From Colius striatus (Eukaryota > Chordata > Aves > Coliiformes > Coliidae): a DNA stretch of 64,000 nucleotides. Below the pieces are notes generated by a model. That model was not told where the DNA came from. It saw only the letters and a program-made list of their open reading frames with translations, and ran no database searches. The position numbers were made by a program, and so were the translations under genes. The DNA lies in the NCBI RefSeq assembly GCF_028858725.1, contig NC_084769.1, positions 501,001-565,000 of the forward strand, written 5' to 3'. Numbering within the stretch: the first letter of the stretch is position 1; the number at the start of each line of letters is the position of its first letter. Shown in pieces: positions 28,401-39,765 of the stretch.

Positions 28401-28769
28401 CCGCGGCTGTGCGGCGCGGGGCCGCCGCTGCGTCATGCGGCGTGTCCCTCGCACAACGCCGGGACCGCCGCCCCGGCTGGAGTCTCTTCATCACCTTTAT
28501 GACAGTTTGCTTGGAGGGCAGCGAGCACAGCCAGGTCGTGACCACTCGTGAGAGTCCGGGCGTGAGCTGCTTAGAGCCCACGGGCCAGGGGAGCACGCGT
28601 GGGAGACCCCGGGCAGCCCGGCTCATCGCACAGCCGCTGAGTTACCCTGTCAGCAGCAGCCACCTGAAAACAATTCCATTGTCGCTGGTAGAATCCACAA
28701 AGGACAAAACAGAGGGTGAAATATAAATAGCAGTGACAGATGATCTCTCAGGGTGATCCAAATTACTTG

Positions 28770-29160
28770 CTAAACTGGGACGCGCAAGGCATTTAAACCA
28801 GCCAGATTGGAAATTGCACATTTAGGATTTAGGAATGTGGCCCTGCCCCCAGTGCAGAAAGGGACATGCTGCATCCTGGAAAGCAGCACCTTTGAAAACA
28901 TTTGGGGCTGTAATCATAAAGCCATGCAACAGGAAAGTGGCTGCACCTAAAAAAGCTAGTGCATTCTGTGCCTGTATAAAGATGAGACTAGAGAGGATGT
29001 GCACAGAGGTGGTGTTACCTCTGAACATAGCTTTGGTAAAGCCAGCGGTGGAACACCATCTCCAGTCTCTCTGTCCATACCTTCCAAGATACTGAAAAGT
29101 CAGAGAGGGTGCAGCAGAGAACTGCAGAAATGGTCTGAAGGCTGAATATGATTCCTAGCA
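28770..29160 (+). mobile_element. Possible old CR1-like fragment
   Basis: Phrases such as gtgcagaaagggacatgctg, gcctgtataaagatgagact, gaggatgtgcacagaggtgg and gtgcagcagagaactgcaga occur in the order of an internal CR1/L3-type sequence, but divergence is high. Low confidence. Confidence 0.35.
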
Positions 29161-30239
29161 GCCAGAGTGTTCAAATACTTAGTTCCTAAAAAAAAATGGC
29201 TCAAAACGGGGCTTACAAGAAAGAAACTGAGGTACTGATGTTTTTACTTTTGTGGTCTAACAGAGGTCACCGCTACTTGTAGTAACCCGAGGAGCTGTGT
29301 GAGCACCCGTGGCAGAGCATGCTCTCAGCTTGCTGGGGTTGCTTTACATTGAGATGACCATCTCATGTTAATGGGTTCAGTGTGGGGATCTTTTAAGTAT
29401 TAAGACATAGGTTTATCAGCAATGCTTTGGATGCCATTGCTATAAACCCAACAGGAGATCATTTTAGCAGGAACACTGACCTGACGTGCGTTCCTGTCCA
29501 AGCCTGCAACCGCCAGCTTTTCCCACCTGAAGCACCCCGTGCTCCAGCTGTCGCCCGAGTACTGAGCTTCCCTCCATGCCACTTCTACAATACGGCTTCA
29601 CTGAAGTAATGAAAAAGCAAATCCTCCTCACATCAAACCAGGAAATGCCAGGACAACACAAAATGCATTCAGAGATAATAGCGAGGGTGTGCTGGGCAAA
29701 CTATGGTTTATTTTCACGTGTAATTCATCATGAAAACCCAGATCTGAATTTAAATGCAAAACGATTATGAGAGTGTCAGAGTATTCTACAGCATTTCCTA
29801 TGCTCTGCGTGTATCTCACAGAGCCTCCCTCAACGTGTCTTTAAGGGGCACAGAAGAGAATCCCTGGATGTGTTCAGAAACAAGATACAGGCTTACTTAC
29901 AAGAAGAGCATCCTCTCAAGAACATTTGACGTGATTGCCTTGTATGGTATTAGAGAAGCAGAGTAGCACAGAGACAAATGCTCTCAGGGTTCTAACAGCA
30001 GAGGAGTTAGCAATCTCACACATCTTTCACTGTGATTTAAGCAGCCTAATAGCTGAAGACTTGTCCAAAAACAAGGGTAGGACTCAGCCAGCAGCTTTTC
30101 TTTCTTCCTGTGGAGAAGCCCCTTACGCATACTCTCTCCTCTCCATTTTGCCTGTGTGATGAGGCATATGTCTGGAAAGGAAGGACTTTTCTCTCTCAGA
30201 GCAAATGTTTTAGTTCTGGCAGCCTCTTATGATTTTGTC

Positions 30240-30263
30240 TTTGTCTCTGAAATCAGAGACAAA
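30240..30263. repeat. Perfect 11-bp inverted repeat with 2-bp loop
   Basis: tttgtctctga, then aa, then tcagagacaaa. The arms are exactly complementary. There is no T-run or context pointing to an RNA gene. Confidence 0.8.
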
Positions 30264-33200
30264 AAACTGAGCGAGGACTCTACCATTCTGGGATCAATTT
30301 TTCATCAGTGCTCGGTCTGTCTTCCTCTGTGTACGAATCCAGAACTTTTGAAATAGTATTTACAGCCAGTTGGGTTTAGGTCCTGCTGTTCCACAGCAAA
30401 GCTCAGAATCAAAATATTTTTAACTATGGCTTGATTTCAAAGTGTGCTTCCCTAGTTGTCTGAGTACAGCAATGCTTCTGATACCAGCAACATAAGGATT
30501 GTTTGCTCTCACCAGTAGCTTCCTTTTGAGAGGAATTTAGCCCACAGCTAAAACAGCCCACAGCTGTTTTTCCACTTTAACTGTTCTGCCCTCTCCTCCT
30601 TCCACTCATTTGTTCACGTGATTTGTCCATTCCTAGCCACTGAAATTCTTCAGCTTTTCCTTTTTTTTCTTCTCACAAAGGGTATGGCTGTCCTCAGAGG
30701 CTCATTCTTGCTGTGCAGGCTTCTAGTAGTTTTAACTAAGTTTTTGTAATGGCAGCAGTGTTGACTGGAATGCTGGGGATGAGGGAAATAAATCAGACCT
30801 CACTCTTTCACCTCAGCTTTGATGCTGCTTATGTTAGCTTGGGCTTCTCATCTTCCTCTATTTCAGTTTTTGGTTTTGGAGGGCTTCTTTGAGGACGATA
30901 ACCTGTTAAATGTTAGGAGCCTCCTTCCAATGAAGCAGATTTTATCCTGTTGAATTCATCCTTGTGCAAAAAACAGTGATTTGGTAGAAAACAACCTATT
31001 CTGTAACTAGTAGAATCAACATCACCTTATATTCAGTAGCTTTGTGACTGTTGGATTTGCAGATGTCTAAAGAAGGTGTAAGTTCTGATTTAGGGGTTTG
31101 TTTGTCTGTAACAGTAACATTCATAAGGTCTGTCCACTATGCAGTTACCTGATGTCTCGGCTTCTTTTGTTTGTGACACCTCTTCTGCATAGTGGGAGGA
31201 CAGTAGGAGGCTTGGCTACCTGTTTTCAATACCAATTCATTCAAGTATTACTCTCCGTTGATTTTACTCCAAACACAGTTTCTAAAGCTGGTAGGGAAAG
31301 AGAAGAAGGGGAACAAGTAGGTGTGCACACAGGAATTACATATAGGCCTGTTTTCCCTGTGAAACCAGGCTAAAGGTTGGTCCCATGGCTCTACAAGGCA
31401 AAACAAGAGTGAAGCTTAGTAACAAGTTACAAACCACACCTACATCAAACTACTTTGTCATCGATGTCATCAATGCAGCAGCTTAAGTCTTACAGTGGTG
31501 ATCCACAGCAGATCCTGCACAGAGCCTCAGCAATTTCACCGATCACACATCAGAATTTACCATATATTGGGATGTTTACTCTCCTGGGTTACAGCTCCTA
31601 TGGGTGTAGATGCTACTTTGTAAAAGTGTTAATAGGATTAAAAATAATAACCAGTGATGTCAACTAAAATGTTCCCAACGTCAGTACATTTACTGCAATT
31701 GCTTCCATTAATAATTTGTTCCCTGTGCTCGTCTCTGTCTGCTGTTTTCCAGATCAATTCCAATCACTGTCCTTCCCTAGGCTTTGCTTCCATTCTGTCC
31801 ACCTGTTCTCAGCTCCCTCAGTTCCCAGTTCCTGGGAGCTAACCTCTGTGCAAGGTCTGGTCCTGCAGACAGCAGCGTGGAGAACTAGGCATTGGTGTGG
31901 GCTGCTGGGTTGGCTGGCTGTCAGGAGTCTGAAAGGCATACCAGAGAAGACAACAAATAAGCCTTATCATCAATCATAGGAACTGCTGTTCTCAAGCCAA
32001 AGTGAAGGGCACAGGGACTTTCTCTGTGAATATACACTTATACCTGAATGATTTTCTGTTTAAATAGTACTCTTGAGCCAGAATTCACATAGCTTCATTA
32101 CACAAAAGAGATGCTGCTTAGAAAAGAAACAGATACATAGAAAGTACACCTCCTGCCTTGCTACAGAAGCTAGACTGACAGCACAAAGGCCAAAGGAATT
32201 TTAAGTCAGAGGTAAAGTATTGCAGGAGTTAAGTGGCTCAATTTTTCTGTTTCGCCTGCAGATAAAAACTAACTCCTTGTCCAACTTCTGCACGAGTTTT
32301 TGGAGGCTGTGTGGGAGAATTTGTCTTTTCTGTTGCTCCAGTGAATCAGAAAACCAGCAAGAGATAGGTAGTAAACTTTGTCTGGAAGAAGAAGCGTCGC
32401 TATTCAGTCTGAGCAGCTGTAATGACCCGTGAACATGTGCACTGCTCAAAAGGCAGCCAACTGCATACGGAAAACACCAGGATACATCTGTTCAAATGTA
32501 TGTTTATGCCGGTAGTCTGCAGTCGTATGAGCTCAGACAGAGGCAGTTAGAGCAGAAATGGAATAGCTGAACAGTGTATTGCAAGCCCCAATAATGTCTT
32601 AAAGCATTAAGACTCTACATGATGCCAAGAGCAGGTCTTGTACTTTGAAAACAAGCAGAGTGTGGATTCTAGTCTTGCTTCTACTGGTAATCTGCAGCAT
32701 GGCCACACTTCTGAACTGAGGAGCCACTGATATTAGAAATATTAAGGGCTACTGATCAGAAAAATCATATTCACAGCACATTCTGTCTTACTTCCACACC
32801 AGAACTAACATTAAGGAGTCTTTTAAGGCAACGTAACAGGTTGAGTGTTTTATAAATTACTCTTGGTTACAGGAAACAGTAAGAGCAAAGAGCAATACAT
32901 TTTAGTGAAAAACACGGGGTGGAAGTTCTAGTGCATCTTATGCAGCCTCCCACCTGAAACCCCAGAAACCACAGGACAAATCCCCATGCCGGGGAGAGCT
33001 CTTGCTCCTATGGAATTTCTCCTGTGGCCCTCCACTTCAGCAGCTCTGAGGGCAGTTATTGAAAATGAGTGAGCAGTTACTCATTGCCTGTGCAGAAAAA
33101 TATTTAACTGCTGAGAAGTTGGAATTAATGATCTGAAACATTTTCAGGTGTGAACTAGGGAATCTTTTACGGGATACACATGGATTTTTAATTGCTATTC

Positions 33201-36200
33201 AAGCAGTAAGTCATGATTTGGCTACCTAGAGTGCCTACGGATTGTGTATGCCAAAATTAGCTTTATATGTACACATCAATAAATACATAAAGTACTAAAG
33301 TGAAAAGTGTATACACTTACCTGAAAGAAGAATTGGGGCCAAAGACTAAGACCTTTTATCTCTTTAGGTTTTACTGTCTCTGCCCCTTCGGTGACAATTC
33401 AGCTATCATGTACTGGTACTCAAGAACTTCAACTTCTTTATAGAGTCCTTCAAAGAAAAAAAAAGATGATGGAATATAACAGTGGAAATAGAATACAGAA
33501 TGCATGGACTAGAACATGATGGTGGAAACAAAACCGCTGCAGAAGGCAGCAGCAGGAAGAAGACATCAGTAATAGGTCCTAGAGACCAATCTGAGACAAG
33601 CTACAATTTCTTCTTTGGCCTTGAGGCTTCCCTCCCTTCCCTGTTCCAAAATAACTAATGTAACCTGGTGCGAAGGGCAGGCTCTGGCTTTCTATGGGTT
33701 TTTTTACTGTTTAAATGTTAGTGAATTTATTTAGTGTAGAGCATCAGTTCAGAAAATGTACTCTAGAAACTGGAAAAAAACTTTCTTGTTGTAAAGTTTG
33801 TGATAAGCTTCCTGTGTATGAATTCTGTGCCTATGGGAGAGCCAAGCAGCGAGGGACACACATACTTTAAGAAGTACTCACAGTATTTGCCTGGAAATTA
33901 GTCCCTATGTGGAAAATGCTGAAGGCAGCAGTTCAGGATTCTAACTGGTAGGAAATGCTGCCTCCTGACACCTCGTGTTTTGGCAGTTCCCAGGAAGTAA
34001 TGAAAAATAATTAACAACATAACCAATTAATGGCTTGAAAAGCTGGAAGCACTGGGGAGATCTATCCAATGAAGGGAGTCATGACAGCAAGATTGCTGTG
34101 CTTAGGGCTAATAATTTGTGCTGTTTCAGTAGTGCATTTTTCTTTATACTTGTGTGACAATATCTCTGAACATGAGAGTATTCATCTGTGTTTCTGAAGC
34201 TGCTGTTGGGAAAGAAGAGCCCTAATGGAACTCCAGTTACCACAGTCGGCTCTGAGTGCTGACACGATGAGCGCTCCCAAGGTCCTTCCTGGGCAGGGGG
34301 AATGTTTTGCCCCACCAGGCTGGAACCAAAGCATAGTGAAAATAGTGTTCTTCCACATTTCTGTTACAAATACTAGGGACTGTTCTTTAAAAATGAGACT
34401 TTGTTTTTCATCAGTAAGCTGTTAAAGTAAACTGCTTTGTGCCTCCCTGGCAGTGCTTAAAGGCACAATGCAGACACCAGGCTGCTGAGAGATGGCGTGA
34501 GCTGGGGAAATACCAGAAGGGAGCAGCAAGGAAAAGCAGAGCTGAAGGGAAAAAAACAACAATTTAAAAAAATCTGAGCTCACTACAACTCTACTGGCTT
34601 CAAACTCCAGGTTCTTCAATTCATGAAGCATGAGCTCATTAGTTTGGAACAGGACATGCATTTAAAACAGTACATAGATGCAGGACACCTAGTTTTGCCA
34701 GCCAAATTCCGAAATCCCATACAGCCAGGGCCTGCAGAGCTTTGGGACGTTCTGCCACCCCCTCCCATCCTGGCTTGGGTTTTTTTTTTCCCTTTTTATT
34801 CATTACAATTCAAGGTAGCAAGGCCAGTTTTGGGCTGCTACTGAAGGACTAGCAGCCAGAGTTATCAACGTAAGTGGAGGGCTGTTTGTAATGTCTTCTC
34901 AAGCATTGTTGTTAGAAACCTTGGAAGACTTTTGTATAGAAGAGTTCAAATGCAGTGGGTAAGCAATGATACGCCTGCCTGTCTTTGACTGGGGCCTGTG
35001 AACAGCTCCAACAAAAGCATCTCATTCTAAATTTGGCTTTTTGACTTATTTTACTTTTCAAGGCTGAGAACCATGGAATAAACCAAATTAAAAGTTTTCG
35101 ATTTCAGCTGTTTTTTTAAATAGATAATCTTGTTTTTCCTTGGTTTTTGACGTTTCTTGATAGCAACATGTGAGGAACAAATATTTCAGGCCTGTGTAGC
35201 TGAAAGATAGCTGAGTTTGCTCCAACTCTAACTTGGAGAAAACATACCAAATATGGAAAACCAAAACTAGAAGGAATTTAAGAAAGTTATGGACAATGAG
35301 TAGAAGGATGGAGCTTTTAAAGTTAATCTTCATTTTAGCAGCTGTTCTATTTCAGTGTACAGTAAATGCATATTGTGCAACTAGAATGATGGCTACTATA
35401 CCAAACAGCTTAGGAAAAGTCTTCATCATCCTGTTTGCAGAAATAACTCCTGAATTGATCACCAGAAGTAAACCCAGACAAAATGTGCACAGATAAAGTC
35501 AGTTTCAGACCTTCCATCCCTTAGTAGGTAACCTTTGAACGTGGAGTGCCGGATCCAGCTGCCCGATGCTGCCTGGTTCCTGAAGCAATGCATTTCTTCT
35601 GAAGTGACTACATTTAGAAGCGTAACATGAAAGCATCTACAAAACAAGGAGTCTTAATTAACAATATAAATTTACCAGGAAAGCATGCACTTTCCTCTAT
35701 TTTTTAACATGATTACAGCTGTGAACACAGAGAACATAGGCAGGATAAGGAGCCAGATACCATGTCTTGTTACCATTACGTTATGTCCTTTGTATCTTTG
35801 CAGCCTCTACAGAGTTATTTCTTCTGTGAAACACCAAATGATGCTTTCATAAACTAATCTCTTTTTTTCCCCCCTCTCTAAAACATTTTCAGCAGATTTC
35901 CTACCCCTCCTTGTAAGGAAATGGCTGTGTTTTCTGAGGCTAGCTCAGCTGCAGAGCCTGAATAGGCTGTAGGCATGCAGCAACCTCTTGTGGCAAAACC
36001 ACCACACATAATAATTAAGAACTATTGAAATTTAAGTTACTCTTGATATGAGTCATAAACCTCTAAAATCCTTAAGTGTTAGCAAACAACTGGAGAGTTG
36101 GAGAGCCTGCTAGTTGGCGAATGTCTCTTGGAGAGTCAGCAATACTCAGACTTCAGAACTGCAATAGTCAACTGAAGGGTGAACTAAACATTGGCAGCCT

Positions 36201-39200
36201 GTTACAGATGAAAGTGCCAGGCTGAAATTTCTGTTAACAAACCCAGTCTTTCATTAAAAGTCAGTAAGAGTAGAGTAATGGCCTGGAATGGAATCTGTGG
36301 CCAGGTTTGACAAGAATATAATAACATGCCATGATGCTGAATCATTGTTCTCTGCATGGTTTTGTTGTATAAAGAAAAAACTGTGACTAACTTCATTGGG
36401 GAAGTCAAAGTGCCTTTAGAACTTAGAGTAGGTGACCAAGGCTGAAAACAATGAGCGTACATGCCTGGTTCAGTCAGGTTCTGCAGAACACTGGCACAAC
36501 AGTAGCCACTGAGCAGACAGCAGGGCAGACAATGTATAGCCCTGCAAAGCCAAACGAACAGAGCCTCGGCACCTGCAGAGTCCCCTGACACCCACCCTCT
36601 TCAAAAAGGCTGAACTCAGCACTGGTCCAAAAGCAAGGAGTGCACATTCCTCCAGCTAAACTGATCCGTGGCAAATACCTGTCCCGCTCACACCAAGTAG
36701 GAGAAGCAGCTTTACAAGCTGCAGGAAGGGAACAGGAGGAGTGGCAACGTGGTCCTTGAGGACAGTGAGGTTTTCAAAACCAAGAGCTGCTTTACATGGA
36801 ACCTGCTGTGGGAGTTACGCACAACAGGAGTAACCCCAGTATGAGTGCTGTGGATGGCACCACCTAGACACCAAGGAATGTTTTCACGTTCTGGAAAGAG
36901 TCTCTCCTAGCACTGAAACTGAAGGAAATGAGCTCAGGAAATGCTTGGGCTTACCTGTGTAGGAGTAACCAGAACTTCAGGGGTTTATATGCCAGGGAGA
37001 GGTTACTGTGCTTGAAGTGATTTGCAAATCTCTGCATACTAAATGAGAGGAACAGGTTGAACAAGATGTACAACTGCTCTTGGGGTGCAGGATGGAAATA
37101 AAGATCCCAGGTATCTCTGTTCCCACAGCATCTGAGTAACTGCACAGCAGGGTGCAGCTTGCCACGGCTGCCCACTTCTGCAGCACACCAGGAGATGTCC
37201 CGTCCCTGCCAGGCACCAGGAAAGGCGGTTCCAACAGCTTCTCTGGTTAGGTGTATGTTAAGCACAAATTGGCCAAACAATCAGGTGTCTAGTTAATCCA
37301 GCACCTGGGGGAAAAGGCAATCCTTTTCCTACAAGGTCTCACGTTGCATTAAGCCCTTGCCCAGAATATAAGTACATTTTTAGAAGCAGACTACTTCACA
37401 GAAAGTCTTCAAAAGAGCGCTGTGGGAACATAACAGAAGATGGGCAAGAGGATTGTAAACACGCTCAAGTGACCTGCAGCTGAGGTGTCAAAAGCCACAG
37501 ATATCAATGCTAATTGTTGTTTAGTCTTGTGTGCTCAGCTCAGCAAGTGGAACATCCCTGTTTAGATAACACAGGCCTGGGATGGACTCACAAGCACCTA
37601 TCAGACATTCTCCAGATTCCTGCCTCACTGTGGGAAAGATCAAAGCACAGTGGAAAGTTACTCCTGGAAAATAATCCCTGACCCACAGGGGACAGCAATG
37701 ACAGCAGCAGGCTCCAGGGCTCTGCCTCTGGGCTCCGCTGCCGCAGGACCCAGCGAGTGCCATGGTGCCTCTGCGGATAAACCTGCTCTTGGCATTTGAC
37801 CCATGGTTCTGTGCTTGTTCCCATGTCCTGCCTGTGCTGGCTCACATAGGACCTCAAAATCACGTCCTACAACCTCCCACTAGCCATTGGCTTTCTTTGG
37901 GAACATAAAGGATAAAGATCAGAATTGTAAAACTTGTACTAATCCTCTTCCAGTAGAGAGCATGTGCAGGTCACTGACATGTTAGAGTGCACAGTGCTAT
38001 TTTCTGCCCTTGATAGCATGAACAATCATTTCATGAGGGGCAGGACAGCTTTAACTCAAATCATGTCTCGTCACTTACATCCATACTGATCCTCACTTCC
38101 ATACAGGCCAGCCTGGGCACTGGGAAATGTGCTATATAGGGTCTAAAAGCAGAACCAGCTGTCTAGCCAAAACCAAGAGCTGCTAAAAGTTTCAGTATCA
38201 ATCATGCATACTGCTGCTGTCGTCCAGGACAACAGTAACAATATTTACAAGTAGCTGCCAGTCAGGTAAGGAATGTGGGAGAAAACCCAGTCTTCTTCAT
38301 AGCAACAGCACTATTATTTTGTCCTACTTATTCAAGGTGTAATCAAGCTGTTTACTGCACATACTACTAATCACCACCTCCCGTGATCAAAAGGTAACCA
38401 AGTTACAGTTATTCACATTTTATGGATGGAGGAAGAAGTGAAGCAGACATTCATGTTAAGATGTAACACTAATTCTGGGTAACCCACCTGGGATTCTCTC
38501 CTTTCAGGGGGACTGTGTTCCACATGTTTGTAACAGACTTCCAGCGCAGTCACGTGGAAAGCACACTATAAAAGAAAGCCTCTTTGACAATAGAAACACT
38601 TTTGAGCATCACCTTTGATGTTAAGTCTGTTTCGACTCCTTGACTACAACTACAATTTAGTGGCATATTCACATCAATCGCTACCTTAAACAACAGTCCC
38701 AGCAAAATCAAGCTGAGGTCAGGAAGGCGGGTGCAGGCCCCAGGCAAGGCACAGCGGCAGCAGAACATCAACTCTGCAGTGGGCAGGACCAACTGCTTCT
38801 TTTGCTGGCAGTCTAAGCTAGCAAGGCTCACTTGTATTTACAATTGCTCCCCCCCACTATTAAGCTGACCCCTCACGGCGCCACTGCCAGCATCATGGAT
38901 TTCCAGCTTCACATCCCATCCCCTTCTACCAGCCTTGAGCTCCATGTTCAAGTCACTGCGCTCTCTGCACTTTGCCTCCTCCTCCCTCTCCCAACTCCGA
39001 GTCAGCCGCTTCCTTCACTCATCCTCCCCAGCCCCAAGGGGCTTCACAACAACAGACTGCTTCCACTTGGTTCTTCCTACCTTCAGGATCCCAGCAGGGG
39101 AATCTCTGCAGTAGAGCTGGATTTCCTCACAGAAAGTAATGTAAGCAAAAAATAGTTTTTCCACTGCATGGAAATCTTTCCCAAGCCTTTCTGAAGTTTC

Positions 39201-39499
39201 TTCTTACGCAGTAAGACAACGGCATCCATTCAGCATGGGACGCCTCAGCCTAACTGAAAACAAACCCCGTGCCTTTCTTTCAGTTGTGGCCCCTTTTCTT
39301 AGGATCATCTTCACTTCAGCTTTGCTATAATAATTTAAAAAAAACACAACAGAAAAAACCAGAAGAGAGCTTCTAGTATTTCAGTCAAAATTCACACAGT
39401 AAGCAAAGCTGTTAAGGCTTCTTGGCATGGAGGTACACGGCTAAAACTGGGTCAGACTGAAGTGTGATATTCCAATAAATCCCAAGTACATTTAGTGAC

Positions 39500-39645
39500 T
39501 CTTCTTAGAAAGCATTTTATTGTCAGTAACAGAAATACAGTAAGACAGAAGGCACACAGCTTTTGATCATTTTACCACAGCGTGCTAAGTGCTATTTAGA
39601 ATAGAAACTCACTTCTACATAAACACGGGTATTTCAGTGAGTATC
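39500..39645 (-). other. DAPL1: DAPL1 3' untranslated region
   Basis: A short 3'UTR of about 145 nt on the minus strand from the stop to just past AATAAA at 39516-39521. The cleavage point is estimated. Confidence 0.7.
39516..39521 (-). terminator. DAPL1: Poly(A) signal AATAAA for DAPL1
   Basis: A canonical hexamer on the minus strand about 125 nt after the DAPL1 stop. It is the first one downstream. Confidence 0.75.
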
Positions 39646-39765
39646 TTAACATTTCCGTGGCTGCTGAATGATGTACATTCTTTTAGGCAGTGTGAACTTC
39701 TCCAAGGCAGGCTGTGGCTTTTGGTGAGACACCTGTAATGCTGCTGCATGAATTTTGTGGCTCAT
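39646..39765 (-). CDS. DAPL1: DAPL1 exon 4 (C terminus)
   Basis: Coding part of 120 nt: MSHKIHAAALQVSHQKPQPA, then LEKFTLPKRM and YIIQQPRKC, stop. The acceptor is aatgttacag. The HQKP and QQPRK motifs are the DAP-family signature; this conserved tail is the part reported to sit in the ribosomal tunnel for DAP1B/DAPL1. Confidence 0.96.
   Translation of the reverse strand: MSHKIHAAALQVSHQKPQPALEKFTLPKRMYIIQQPRKC

Larger units (their letters stand above)
27600..28480. promoter_or_regulatory. TANC1 CpG island promoter
   Basis: Around 900 bp of dense CpG with sharp borders, no TATA box seen, GC boxes such as GGGGCGGGC near 28307, and a TGCGTCAT (CRE/AP-1-like) motif at 28429-28436. It is the only island upstream of the TANC1 ATG exon in this direction, hence assigned to TANC1. 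Whether it also fires on the plus strand is unknown. Confidence 0.75.
28480..39495. other. TANC1-DAPL1 intergenic region, about 11 kb
   Basis: Lies between the TANC1 island (its 5' side) and the end of DAPL1. It contains the possible old CR1 piece near 28770-29160 and a short perfect inverted repeat at 30240-30263. Otherwise it is unique AT-rich sequence with no open frame resembling a known protein. Confidence 0.7.

Noticed and set aside
27361-28551. 396-codon open frame on the plus strand and several minus-strand frames over the CpG island
   Set aside because: Pro/Arg/Ala-rich translation typical of GC-rich island DNA, with no recognisable domain. The island is better explained as the TANC1 promoter.
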